Positions 1 to 6,782 of a stretch of 64,000 nt of DNA are shown piece by piece. The stretch lies in the NCBI RefSeq assembly GCF_900116665.1, contig NZ_FPBK01000002.1:178360-242359 (forward strand), in the 5' to 3' direction. The position numbers and the translations under genes are program-made. Positions within the stretch are counted from its first letter, which is position 1, and every line of letters starts with the position of its first letter. The notes under the pieces were generated by a model that was not told the DNA's origin, did no database searches, and was given only the letters and a program-made list of their open reading frames with translations. The stretch comes from Pustulibacterium marinum (GTDB lineage Bacteria > Bacteroidota > Bacteroidia > Flavobacteriales > Flavobacteriaceae).

Positions 1-214
1 ACTGATTTTCATCACCACCTAGTCCATGAAGCAAATAGATGACAGGATAATCTGTATCATCCTCGTTGTAACCTTCTGGCAGATAAACATTAAAAACTTT
101 GGTTTTACCCAGTGTTTTACTAGAAATGGAATCTTTAAATAGCGTTCCTTGGGCAAATGATAATTGAGCTAAAAACAAAAAAGCTCCTAGAAATATGGTT
201 TTGAAAAATTGCAT
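1..214 (-). CDS. Putative secreted esterase (esterase D-like), 3' end outside window
   Basis: Reading leftward from the ATG at 214-212, the frame stays open to the window edge (71 residues). It begins with a signal peptide (MQFFKTIFLGAFLFLAQLSFAQ). The following text, VYLPEGYN then YPVIYLLHGLGGDEN, is the usual start of the PF00756 esterase family: a first beta strand, then the HG oxyanion-hole turn of an alpha/beta hydrolase. The catalytic Ser, Asp and His lie outside the window, so substrate cannot be judged. It is on the same strand as the carotenoid genes but 80 bp beyond crtZ, so probably a separate unit. Family call is fairly sure, function is not. Confidence 0.7.
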   Translation of the reverse strand, partial: MQFFKTIFLGAFLFLAQLSFAQGTLFKDSISSKTLGKTKVFNVYLPEGYNEDDTDYPVIYLLHGLGGDENQ

Positions 215-294
215 TGTAGTTGATTCTTTCAGTAAAGATACAATTTTCAAGATAGGTTTATCTTAATTTATTTTGATGAGATTTTGAACTGAAA

Positions 295-759
295 TTACTT
301 TCGTTTCAATTCATTTCTGTAATATTTAAAAGGAACTATTAGCATTCCAAAGCATTCCCCATCTTCTTTTCCTATATGTTTATGATGCATTTTGTGAGCT
401 CTTCTTATAGCTCGTGCATACCAATTATTAGCGTTTCTAAACATTTTAAAACGTTGATGAATAAAGATGTCGTGAACAGAGAAATAAGCAGCACCATAGG
501 CCATAATTCCAAATCCTATTGGGTAACCAAACCAAAAAGAAGTATTCACAGCTGCAGAAAGAAAACTCATGCTAATAACTGCATAAATAATGAAGAAAGC
601 ATCGTTTCTCTCAAACCATGAATCATGATCTTTTAGGTGATGATCTTTGTGAAGAACCCAAAGAAATCCGTGCATAACGTATTTATGAGTAAACCATGCC
701 ATAAATTCCATGAAAACGAAGGTGCAAAGAAAAACGATAATAAAATTTAGAACAGTCAT
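295..759 (-). CDS. crtZ: Beta-carotene hydroxylase CrtZ
   Basis: This 154-residue membrane di-iron hydroxylase adds 3-hydroxyl groups to the beta-ionone rings of beta-carotene, giving zeaxanthin. All four histidine clusters of the fatty acid hydroxylase/CrtZ family are visible in order: HKYVMH, HKDHH, HDIFIH and HKMHHKH. Hydrophobic segments lie at the N-terminus and between the second and third clusters. Length fits the bacterial CrtZ family. It is the last gene of the crtI-crtB-crtZ run, 10 bp after the crtB stop codon. No lycopene cyclase gene is in this window, so ring formation must be encoded elsewhere. Confidence 0.93.
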   Translation of the reverse strand: MTVLNFIIVFLCTFVFMEFMAWFTHKYVMHGFLWVLHKDHHLKDHDSWFERNDAFFIIYAVISMSFLSAAVNTSFWFGYPIGFGIMAYGAAYFSVHDIFIHQRFKMFRNANNWYARAIRRAHKMHHKHIGKEDGECFGMLIVPFKYYRNELKRK

Positions 760-769
760 AGCGAATATT

Positions 770-1609
770 TTATAGTAAATTGAGTCTATAATTTACGTAA
801 CATCTGGCAAGAACGCCAAATTTTTGGTAATTAGGAACTCTAATTCTAGTAGATTTTATTTCTAATGATGGAGTATCTTTTAATTTCAATAGTAATTTGA
901 AGTAATATTTGTAAGCCGTGTAAACTCCGAATTTAGCTTCGATAGGTAATCTTACTATTCCCGCATAACCTTTGGCAAAATCTTCTTCAATTTCTTTAAT
1001 GATGCGGGTTTTAGAAGCTTCATCTAGCATGCTTAAGTTAGTTTCCGGAAAATAAGTTCTATCTAAATCTTCAAAATCATCTTTAAGATCTCTTAGGAAA
1101 TTCACTTTTTGAAAAGCGGATCCAAGTGCCATGGCGGAATCTTTTAGTTGATCAAATCGCTCTTGATTTCCTTTTACAAAAACCTTTAAACACATCAATC
1201 CAACAACATCAGCCGAACCATAAATATATTGATTATATTCTTCTGTGGTTGTATATTCTTTTTTAGAAAGATCTAAACGCATACTGTGCATGAATGCATC
1301 GATAAGTTCTTTGTCTATTTCATATTTGTTTACAGTATGCTGAAAAGAATTCAGAATAGGATTCAAACTTATTTTATCTGCTAATGCTTCCTCAAGATCA
1401 GATTCAAATTTATTAAACAATCGTTCTTTGTCATATTCATGAAAAGTATCTACAATTTCATCTGCAAAACGAACAAAGCCATAAATATTATGGATGTCTT
1501 GCCTAATGGTTGGGGATAACATACGAACGGCAAGCGAGAAAGAGGTACTGTAAGACTCTGTAACTATTTTGCTGCTTTGATATGATACGGAATCAAAAAT
1601 AGATTTCAT
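770..1609 (-). CDS. crtB: Phytoene synthase CrtB
   Basis: This 279-residue squalene/phytoene synthase condenses two geranylgeranyl diphosphates head to head into phytoene, the first committed step of carotenoid synthesis. Both aspartate-rich Mg/diphosphate motifs are present: DEIVD near residue 50 and the DLKDDFEDLDRTYFPE segment near residue 175. The YGFVRFADEIVD context is typical of the family. The gene starts two bases after the crtI stop codon, so the two are almost certainly translated from one mRNA. Length is close to that of other Bacteroidota CrtB proteins. Confidence 0.94.
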   Translation of the reverse strand: MKSIFDSVSYQSSKIVTESYSTSFSLAVRMLSPTIRQDIHNIYGFVRFADEIVDTFHEYDKERLFNKFESDLEEALADKISLNPILNSFQHTVNKYEIDKELIDAFMHSMRLDLSKKEYTTTEEYNQYIYGSADVVGLMCLKVFVKGNQERFDQLKDSAMALGSAFQKVNFLRDLKDDFEDLDRTYFPETNLSMLDEASKTRIIKEIEEDFAKGYAGIVRLPIEAKFGVYTAYKYYFKLLLKLKDTPSLEIKSTRIRVPNYQKFGVLARCYVNYRLNLL

Positions 1610-1611
1610 AG

Positions 1612-3078
1612 CTAATTTTTTTGAGTTTTGGCAATGAGTTCCGCTACAAGTTTCCCGGAGATCAATGCTGGCGGAACTCCTGGTCCGGGTACTGTAAGTT
1701 GTCCTGTAAAAAAGAGATTTTCAACTTTTTTACTTTTTAATTTAGGTCGTAAAAATGCAGTTTGTAATAGGGTATTGGCTAAGCCATAAGCGTTTCCTTT
1801 GTATGAATTGTATTCTTTGATAAAGTCTTTCACACAAAAGCTTTCTTTAAATATAATGTTTTTTTGAACACTTTGCTCTGTAAGTTCTTCAAGGCGTGTA
1901 ATAATCTTGTTGAAATACAGTTCTCTAAGTTCTTCGGTGTCTTCTAATCCTGGAGCAATTGGTATTAAAAAAATACCTGCTTCTTTACCTTCTGGTGCGG
2001 CGTTATCATCGGTCTTAGACGGAAAACTTGCGTAGAATAATGGTTCTTCTGGCCATTTTCCAGTTTTATAAATTGTATCGGCATGAACATCAAAATCTAC
2101 ATCAAAGAATAAAGTATGGTGTTCTACATTTTTAATTTTTTTGTCAAAACCAACATAAAAAAGTAGGGAAGAGGGAGCGAAGGTTTTTTTCTCCCAATAG
2201 CTTTCAGAATATTGTCTGTATGGTTTATCTAATAGTGTTTCGGAATGGTGATAATCGGCACCACTAACCACAATATCTGCTTTGTAAAATTCATTATTTA
2301 CAGTAATTCCCGTAGTTTTTCCGTTTTCAACATTAATTTTTTCAACGTTGGCATTGGTTACAATTTCTACACCAAGTGATAATGCTAATTGTTTGATACC
2401 TTCTACAACACTATACATTCCGTTTTTAGGATGCCAAGTTCCCAATCCAAAATCGGCAAAGTTCATAAAACTATAGAACGAAGGTGTGTCCGATGGTTTT
2501 GCTCCTAAAAATAGCACAGGGAATTCCAATACCTGAACTAGTTTTGGGTTTTTGAATTCTTTTCTAATGTCTTGTTGAATGGTGGTAACAAATTGTTTTA
2601 ATCGGGTTGCAGTTTTTGGTGTCACTAATTCCAAAGGTGAAACACCTGGTTTATATACCAAATCTTTGATAGCGATATTGTAATTGTCTTCTGCTTTCGC
2701 AATAAATTTTCTGAGCTTCTTACTACTTCCTTTTTCAATTCTATCAAATTCAGCATAAATTTTTTCCAGAGAATCTTCAATACTTATGTAATCATTCTTA
2801 TCGAAATATACATTGTAAGCAGGATTCAATTTGTTAATCGTATAAAATTCTGAAGGTTTTCTGTTGAAATCAGAAAAGAAACGCTCAAAGACGTCTGGCA
2901 TCCAATACCAGGTTGGTCCCATGTCAAACGTGAATCCATCTTTTTTTAATTGTCTGGCTCTACCGCCAACTGTGCTGTTTTTCTCAAAAATAGTAACATC
3001 AAAGCCTTGTTTAGCTAAGTAACATGAACTAGCTAGAGAGGAAAAACCGGAACCGATAATTGTAATTTTCTTTTTCAT
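1612..3078 (-). CDS. crtI: Phytoene desaturase CrtI
   Basis: This 488-residue FAD-dependent desaturase converts phytoene to lycopene in successive steps. The N-terminus carries the dinucleotide-binding turn GSGFSS (residues 9-14), followed by the EKNSTVGGRARQ segment of amine-oxidase-like flavoproteins. The C-terminus has the carotenoid-desaturase signature FTGQLTVPGPGVPPALISGK. The start is well fixed because the FAD motif begins at residue 5. A promoter-like TATATTTG ends only 7 bp before the ATG, so a transcript from it would be almost leaderless. Read-through from the MerR gene 53 bp upstream is the alternative. Confidence 0.95.
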   Translation of the reverse strand: MKKKITIIGSGFSSLASSCYLAKQGFDVTIFEKNSTVGGRARQLKKDGFTFDMGPTWYWMPDVFERFFSDFNRKPSEFYTINKLNPAYNVYFDKNDYISIEDSLEKIYAEFDRIEKGSSKKLRKFIAKAEDNYNIAIKDLVYKPGVSPLELVTPKTATRLKQFVTTIQQDIRKEFKNPKLVQVLEFPVLFLGAKPSDTPSFYSFMNFADFGLGTWHPKNGMYSVVEGIKQLALSLGVEIVTNANVEKINVENGKTTGITVNNEFYKADIVVSGADYHHSETLLDKPYRQYSESYWEKKTFAPSSLLFYVGFDKKIKNVEHHTLFFDVDFDVHADTIYKTGKWPEEPLFYASFPSKTDDNAAPEGKEAGIFLIPIAPGLEDTEELRELYFNKIITRLEELTEQSVQKNIIFKESFCVKDFIKEYNSYKGNAYGLANTLLQTAFLRPKLKSKKVENLFFTGQLTVPGPGVPPALISGKLVAELIAKTQKN

Positions 3079-3108
3079 TGTTTAACAAATATAGAAAATC
3101 ATTAAACA
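3079..3108 (-). promoter_or_regulatory. crtI promoter with inverted-repeat operator
   Basis: On the leftward strand TATATTTG (3093-3086) matches the Bacteroidota -7 element exactly. It lies inside a perfect inverted repeat, TGTTTAA-N16-TTAAACA, with arms at 3102-3108 and 3079-3085. I find no TTG at the usual -33 spacing. The position of the repeat suits a repressor that blocks the crtI promoter, and the adjacent MerR/CarH-like protein is the obvious candidate. The sequence match is seen directly; the regulator assignment is inference. Confidence 0.6.
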
Positions 3109-3131
3109 GAAAAAACTGAAACAAAAAAAAT

Positions 3132-4031
3132 TTATAAATCTTTAACTAAATCAATAATTGAAGAATAGCTATTCACGCCTTTAGGAAATTCTTTTTCCAG
3201 GACATCATTAATCTTTTTACCTATTAACCAAAGTTGATGATTCTCTTGCTTATTCAGCGTCTGTTGAAATAGAGAAACATAATCCTCTACTTTGTCTGTA
3301 GCTGGTTGTACTGTAAAATAGGTTAGAAAGACCAATTGATCATAATAAGTGGTTAATTCTTGAAGATTTTCAATAGGCATAGAAGGACCCAAATAAATCG
3401 AATGGTAACCACGAAGAACTATTTCATAATTTAGAAAAAGCAATCCAATTTCATGAATTTCATTTTCGGGAAGATAAAGCACAAAGGTTTTAGCATTATT
3501 ATTTGGAGCTGATCTTTGTAGTTTTTCTGTATTGATTAATATTTTTTGTTTGATTAAGTTCGAAACAAAATGTTCATGAGCCGGAGTAATAGTGTCCGTT
3601 TGCCACAATAATCCTAACTCATTTAATAGAGGAATAAAGATGTCATAAAAGATCTCTCTAAACGATTTATGTTCAAGTAGAGCAGCATATGTGCTGTAAA
3701 ACATGGTTTGATCAAAGTTGATCATTGCCAACTTAAAAGCATTTATAGCTTGACTCTTAACACTAGTTTCGTTGATAATTCCCTTGGCAAGTTGAATAAT
3801 TTTATCTTCTGAAAAACTGGCTATTTTGGATATTTTATAACCATTTTCGTAAAGTAATGTAACATTTAAAAGCTTTTGAAGGCTTTTGATAGAGTAGTTT
3901 CGGATATTAGTATCCGTACGCATAGGGCTAAGCAAGTTATAGCGCTTCTCCCAAATTCTAATGGTGTGCGCTTTGATACCGCTTAGGTTTTCTAAATCCT
4001 TTATGCTAAAAACTCTCTTAATTTTGTTCAT
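3132..4031 (-). CDS. MerR-type regulator with CarH/LitR-like B12-binding domain
   Basis: This 299-residue regulator has an N-terminal MerR DNA-binding domain (about residues 5-75, with SGIKAHTIRIWEKRY as the helix-turn-helix). A C-terminal cobalamin-binding module follows. The four-helix part shows W143-x9-E153-H154, and the Rossmann part shows E191-I-H193-E-I-G196. These are the residues that contact adenosylcobalamin in CarH/LitR light sensors, with the second His as axial cobalt ligand. Family knowledge: such proteins repress carotenoid genes in the dark and release DNA when light breaks the Co-C bond. It sits directly upstream of crtI on the same strand. That it binds B12 and senses light here is inference. 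Confidence 0.85.
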   Translation of the reverse strand: MNKIKRVFSIKDLENLSGIKAHTIRIWEKRYNLLSPMRTDTNIRNYSIKSLQKLLNVTLLYENGYKISKIASFSEDKIIQLAKGIINETSVKSQAINAFKLAMINFDQTMFYSTYAALLEHKSFREIFYDIFIPLLNELGLLWQTDTITPAHEHFVSNLIKQKILINTEKLQRSAPNNNAKTFVLYLPENEIHEIGLLFLNYEIVLRGYHSIYLGPSMPIENLQELTTYYDQLVFLTYFTVQPATDKVEDYVSLFQQTLNKQENHQLWLIGKKINDVLEKEFPKGVNSYSSIIDLVKDL

Positions 4032-4047
4032 TAAAAATCAATTTTCA

Positions 4048-4060
4048 CTAAACAAAATTA
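4048..4060 (-). promoter_or_regulatory. Promoter of the MerR regulator gene
   Basis: Leftward TAATTTTG (4060-4053) matches TAnnTTTG and lies about 22 bp before the ATG. It overlaps TGTTTAG (4054-4048), which resembles one arm (TGTTTAA) of the inverted repeat at the crtI promoter and suggests autoregulation. A -33 TTG at normal spacing was not found. Confidence 0.45.
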
Positions 4061-4153
4061 ATTAATAAATCTAAAGAGATAAAATAATAAATGTCTCATG
4101 GCCGGAATTTAACTGCTTGGAATTCTTTTTAACAGTTTGTTAAGAAAAGAAAG

Positions 4154-4237
4154 TGCCTACGACTGGATTCGAACCAGCACGTCCGTTAGGACACCACCCC
4201 CTCAAGATGGCGAGTCTACCAATTTCTCCACGTAGGC
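4154..4237 (-). tRNA. tRNA-Leu (anticodon GAG)
   Basis: The leftward strand folds into a class II tRNA. The acceptor stem pairs GCCTACG with CGTAGGC and the discriminator base is A (complement of 4154). The anticodon stem CCATC/GGTGG encloses the loop TTGAGGG with anticodon GAG. There is a long variable arm, and the T-arm carries GGTTCGAATCC. CCA is not encoded. It lies just beyond the hairpin at 4251-4283 and has no promoter of its own that I can see. Confidence 0.95.
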
Positions 4238-4250
4238 ATAGACCAAAAAT

Positions 4251-4283
4251 AAAAAAAGTTGAGCAATCTGCTCAACTTTTTTT
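4251..4283. terminator. Bidirectional intrinsic terminator between tRNA-Lys and tRNA-Leu
   Basis: A perfect inverted repeat with 14-bp arms (4251-4264 and 4270-4283) and a 5-base loop. The arms are made of GTTGAGC flanked by A7/T7, so both strands carry a U-tract after the stem. On the leftward strand it follows the two tRNA-Lys genes and precedes tRNA-Leu. Confidence 0.8.
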
Positions 4284-4284
4284 G

Positions 4285-4357
4285 TGACCCGGCTGGGGTT
4301 CGAACCCAGGACCCCAACATTAAAAGTGTTGTGCTCTACCAGCTGAGCTACCGAGTC
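4285..4357 (-). tRNA. tRNA-Lys (anticodon TTT), copy 1
   Basis: A 73-base class I tRNA on the leftward strand. GACTCGG pairs with CCGGGTC in the acceptor stem, the D-arm contains AGCTCAGCTGGTAGAGC, the anticodon loop reads CTTTTAA with anticodon TTT, and the T-arm carries GGTTCGAACCC. No CCA is encoded. It is identical to the copy at 4408-4480. Confidence 0.95.
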
Positions 4358-4368
4358 GGTCAAAAAAT

Positions 4369-4497
4369 GCATTCAGGAAAAGAACTTTGTTTTAAGGTCT
4401 GTCATTGTGACCCGGCTGGGGTTCGAACCCAGGACCCCAACATTAAAAGTGTTGTGCTCTACCAGCTGAGCTACCGAGTCATTCATTTCCTGAATGC
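4369..4497. repeat. 12-bp inverted repeat flanking the second tRNA-Lys
   Basis: GCATTCAGGAAA at 4369-4380 is the exact reverse complement of TTTCCTGAATGC at 4486-4497. The arms bracket the tRNA-Lys at 4408-4480. In the leftward transcript they could pair and close a long stem around that tRNA, which might guide processing of the dicistronic precursor. Function is inference. Confidence 0.6.
4408..4480 (-). tRNA. tRNA-Lys (anticodon TTT), copy 2
   Basis: Same 73-base sequence as copy 1, with anticodon TTT and discriminator A, and no encoded CCA. It is the promoter-proximal gene of the leftward tRNA unit, about 22 bp downstream of an excellent promoter at 4503-4532. A 50-bp spacer separates it from copy 1. 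Confidence 0.95.
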
Positions 4498-4502
4498 GGG
4501 TG

Positions 4503-4532
4503 CAAATATAGTAGCATTATTTTATATATCAA
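4503..4532 (-). promoter_or_regulatory. tRNA-Lys promoter (TTG-N19-TAnnTTTG)
   Basis: Leftward TTG at 4532-4530, 19 bases, then TATATTTG at 4510-4503. This is a full match to the Bacteroidota sigma-A consensus with standard spacing, placed just before the tRNA-Lys genes. Confidence 0.8.
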
Positions 4533-4545
4533 GGGAAAATTGATA

Positions 4546-4553
4546 TAAATTTG
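4546..4553 (+). promoter_or_regulatory. Probable -7 element of shikimate kinase gene
   Basis: TAAATTTG matches TAnnTTTG 54 bp before the aroK ATG. No TTG is found at the standard upstream distance, so support is from the -7 box and position only. Confidence 0.4.
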
Positions 4554-4607
4554 TTTTTTTTTAAAGTGAAGTTTTTAAGATACTCTTTATTAGTAAATTA
4601 ACATATT

Positions 4608-5117
4608 ATGATTTTTTTGATTGGATACATGGGCTGCGGAAAATCTGCAGTTGGAAAGGTTTTGGCAAAACATTTAAATAAAAAATTTATAGATTTTGAT
4701 GATTATTTAGAAGCAAAAGAGGGAGCCATCATCAAAGATATTTTTAAAAATAAAGGTGAAATTTATTTCCGTAAGGCAGAAAGCGTCCATTTACAGTCTT
4801 TGATTGAAGAAAATAAAGATGCTGTCATAGCGCTAGGAGGAGGAACTCCCTGTTATGGGAACAATATGCAACAAATTAATGAAGCGTCATCAAAGACGTT
4901 CTATTTAAATGTAAACGTGCCTAACCTAACAGAAAGATTAGAAAAGGAAAAATCACATAGACCTGTAATTGCACATTTGTCGAAAGAGGAATTGATGGAA
5001 TTCATTGGCAAACATTTGTTTGAAAGAAATCCATTTTATCAGCAATCAGCGTTTACTATCAATGCAAATACAAAGACAGTACAAGAAATAGTATTGGAAA
5101 TAGAAGAATTACTCTAA
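4608..5117 (+). CDS. aroK: Shikimate kinase AroK
   Basis: This 169-residue cytosolic enzyme phosphorylates shikimate at the 3-hydroxyl using ATP, in the chorismate pathway. The Walker A loop GYMGCGKS is at residues 6-13. The shikimate-binding Asp pair follows in FIDFDDYLE, and the glycine-rich ALGGGTPC segment is near residue 80. The lid contains KSHRP. Length is normal for the family. Its last 9 bases overlap the 3' end of the convergent phosphoribosyltransferase gene. Chorismate from this pathway also feeds the menF product encoded further right. Confidence 0.94.
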   Translation: MIFLIGYMGCGKSAVGKVLAKHLNKKFIDFDDYLEAKEGAIIKDIFKNKGEIYFRKAESVHLQSLIEENKDAVIALGGGTPCYGNNMQQINEASSKTFYLNVNVPNLTERLEKEKSHRPVIAHLSKEELMEFIGKHLFERNPFYQQSAFTINANTKTVQEIVLEIEELL

Positions 5118-5618
5118 ATAGGCGTAATCACTTCCGTTTTCAAAAACCACGTTAATGCGTTCTTGTAAAGATGTAGATAACGAAATACCCTTGAAATCTG
5201 CTTTGATAGGGTATTTTTTATGATTTCGATTCACAAGAACAGCGGTCTTGAATTTCCTTAATGGAACTTCTAGAAAATGTTTCACTCCATACATTAAAAC
5301 AGTTCCAGAATTTAAAACATCGTCTACCAAAACAAGTGGTTTGTTTGTGTATTCACTTGGAGGAATAGAAGTATCTATATGTTTTTCTAGAGGGTTGTCT
5401 TTATGAATATAAACTTCACATAAAATAACGTTCATTTCTGAGATAGCATCCAAGGCTGTTTTAATTTTTTCAGCAAACGTAAAACCATTACCGTTGATAC
5501 CTGCAATGACAATTTCTTCTTCATCTATGTTAGTTTCATAGATTTGATAAGCAATACGTTTTATTTTATGCTGAATTTCCTCGTGTGAAAGAATGGTATT
5601 TTGCATAGTGAATTTCAA
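5109..5618 (-). CDS. PRPP-binding phosphoribosyltransferase (PyrR-like)
   Basis: This 169-residue type I phosphoribosyltransferase shows the PRPP-binding loop VLVDDVLNSGT at residues 96-106. An early IVIAGINGNGFTFAEKI segment corresponds to the diphosphate-contacting loop. The size fits PyrR or hypoxanthine-type transferases, but the base-recognition hood is not diagnostic by eye, so the substrate is open. Met5 is an alternative start. The gene ends within aroK by 9 bp and is the last gene of a leftward stretch that begins with the S4 protein. Confidence 0.75.
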   Translation of the reverse strand: MKFTMQNTILSHEEIQHKIKRIAYQIYETNIDEEEIVIAGINGNGFTFAEKIKTALDAISEMNVILCEVYIHKDNPLEKHIDTSIPPSEYTNKPLVLVDDVLNSGTVLMYGVKHFLEVPLRKFKTAVLVNRNHKKYPIKADFKGISLSTSLQERINVVFENGSDYAYLE

Positions 5619-5674
5619 TAAATTTAAAGATTCAAAAATAGCTATTCTAAGAATATATTTTAGGAGACTTACAA

Positions 5675-6253
5675 TTATTTTTTTGGATACATTTTTACAA
5701 ATAGCTCTCTTTGTGCTCGCGGTTTTATAGAGTTGTGCGCTGTATCTAAAAGCTGAATATCAAATTTTGACGAAAATAATTCTTCGTATAATTCTTTGTT
5801 TCCACCAAAAGGAGGACCTTGTTCTGTCAAAGGAAAATCAAATAGTAATCCTACTAATTTTCCTTTCGGTTTTAATAGGTTAAACATTTTAGAAACGTAT
5901 TTTTCACGCCATTCTGGTAATAATGCACAAAAAAAGGTATGTTCAATTATGAGATCAAATTCATCTTCCAACTCAAAGAAATCTTGATGAAGTAATTGGC
6001 TTTTAGGAAAATAAGGAACTTGTTGAGCAAGATGCGTAAGAGGTTGTTTGGCAATATCTAAAACATACACATGCTCAAATCCTTTGGAGAAAAGATAAGC
6101 GGCTTCATGCCCATTGCCGGCTCCCGGAATTAATATTTTTAGATGCTTGTTTGTAAGTTGATCTATATATTGCTGAATGGGAGTTGCGGCATAGCCAACA
6201 TCCCAACCAGTATTTCCTTCAGCATATCTATGTTCCCAATAATCTTTATTCAT
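5675..6253 (-). CDS. TPMT-family SAM-dependent methyltransferase
   Basis: This 192-residue protein opens with YWEHRYAEGNTGWDVGYA, the typical start of the thiopurine S-methyltransferase family. The SAM-binding glycine motif LIPGAGNGHEA follows near residue 43, then VLDIAKQPL, and EHTFFCALLP in the active-site region. Natural substrates of bacterial members are poorly known (thiol, tellurium or selenium compounds in studied cases). Its ATG lies inside the end of the preceding S4 gene (8-bp overlap), so the two are translationally coupled. Confidence 0.82.
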   Translation of the reverse strand: MNKDYWEHRYAEGNTGWDVGYAATPIQQYIDQLTNKHLKILIPGAGNGHEAAYLFSKGFEHVYVLDIAKQPLTHLAQQVPYFPKSQLLHQDFFELEDEFDLIIEHTFFCALLPEWREKYVSKMFNLLKPKGKLVGLLFDFPLTEQGPPFGGNKELYEELFSSKFDIQLLDTAHNSIKPRAQRELFVKMYPKK

Positions 6254-6641
6254 CTATTTCCCATTCAGTATCACCTTCTGTATAATCGTCTATATCTCTA
6301 CGATCTTTTTTGGTAGGTCTTCCGGTTCCTTTTTTTCTGTAATAATCTTTAGAGTATTTCAAAAGCTCAGAATGTTCAAAAGCTTCTTTTGGAGTAGTAT
6401 CTAACCTATAAAGATCTACCAATTTAGCTCCCACACGGTTTGGTGGAATGTCCAAAACATTGATTTGATAATCAATTTGATTTTTTCTGAATATAATTTT
6501 GTCTCCAGGAAATACTTCTCTAGATGGTTTTGCTACGCCACCATTTATTTTTACATGCCCTTTTTTACAAGCTTCTGTTCCAATATTTCGTGTTTTACAA
6601 TAGCGTATGCACCATAAATATTTATCAATTCGCATCTTCAA
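6246..6641 (-). CDS. hslR: S4-domain RNA-binding protein (Hsp15-like)
   Basis: This 131-residue protein begins with MRIDKYLWCIRYCKTRNIGTEACKKGHVKING, a complete S4 RNA-binding fold as in Hsp15. Family members bind free 50S subunits carrying stalled peptidyl-tRNA and help recycle them. The C-terminal third is rich in Lys/Arg and then in Asp/Glu (RRDIDDYTEGDTEWEIDE). Met1 (6641) or Met3 could be the start. The gene overlaps the methyltransferase gene downstream. The symbol is by family resemblance. Confidence 0.8.
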   Translation of the reverse strand: MKMRIDKYLWCIRYCKTRNIGTEACKKGHVKINGGVAKPSREVFPGDKIIFRKNQIDYQINVLDIPPNRVGAKLVDLYRLDTTPKEAFEHSELLKYSKDYYRKKGTGRPTKKDRRDIDDYTEGDTEWEIDE

Positions 6642-6782
6642 AAATTTTTACGCAACGTTTGCGTTATAACTACATCTTTACAAAAATAAGCATTAATAAT
6701 GGGGTGTCAATATTTGCTTTTCCAAAGGTTATAGCAGAATATATAAAAATTGTATCTTGCGCCCTTAAATAAAACTCAACAT

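Noticed and set aside
4285-4480. Two 73-bp identical units with a spacer looked like a short CRISPR-like array
   Set aside because: Both units fold as complete tRNA-Lys genes and only two copies exist. No cas genes are present.
4259-4543. A 94-codon rightward reading frame with a repeated protein segment
   Set aside because: It is the antisense of the two identical tRNA-Lys genes; the repeated peptide is only the repeated tRNA sequence.
6750-6782. Upstream Met for the FKBP lipoprotein
   Set aside because: The extra 11 residues would precede a clear lipoprotein signal peptide that starts at 6783.
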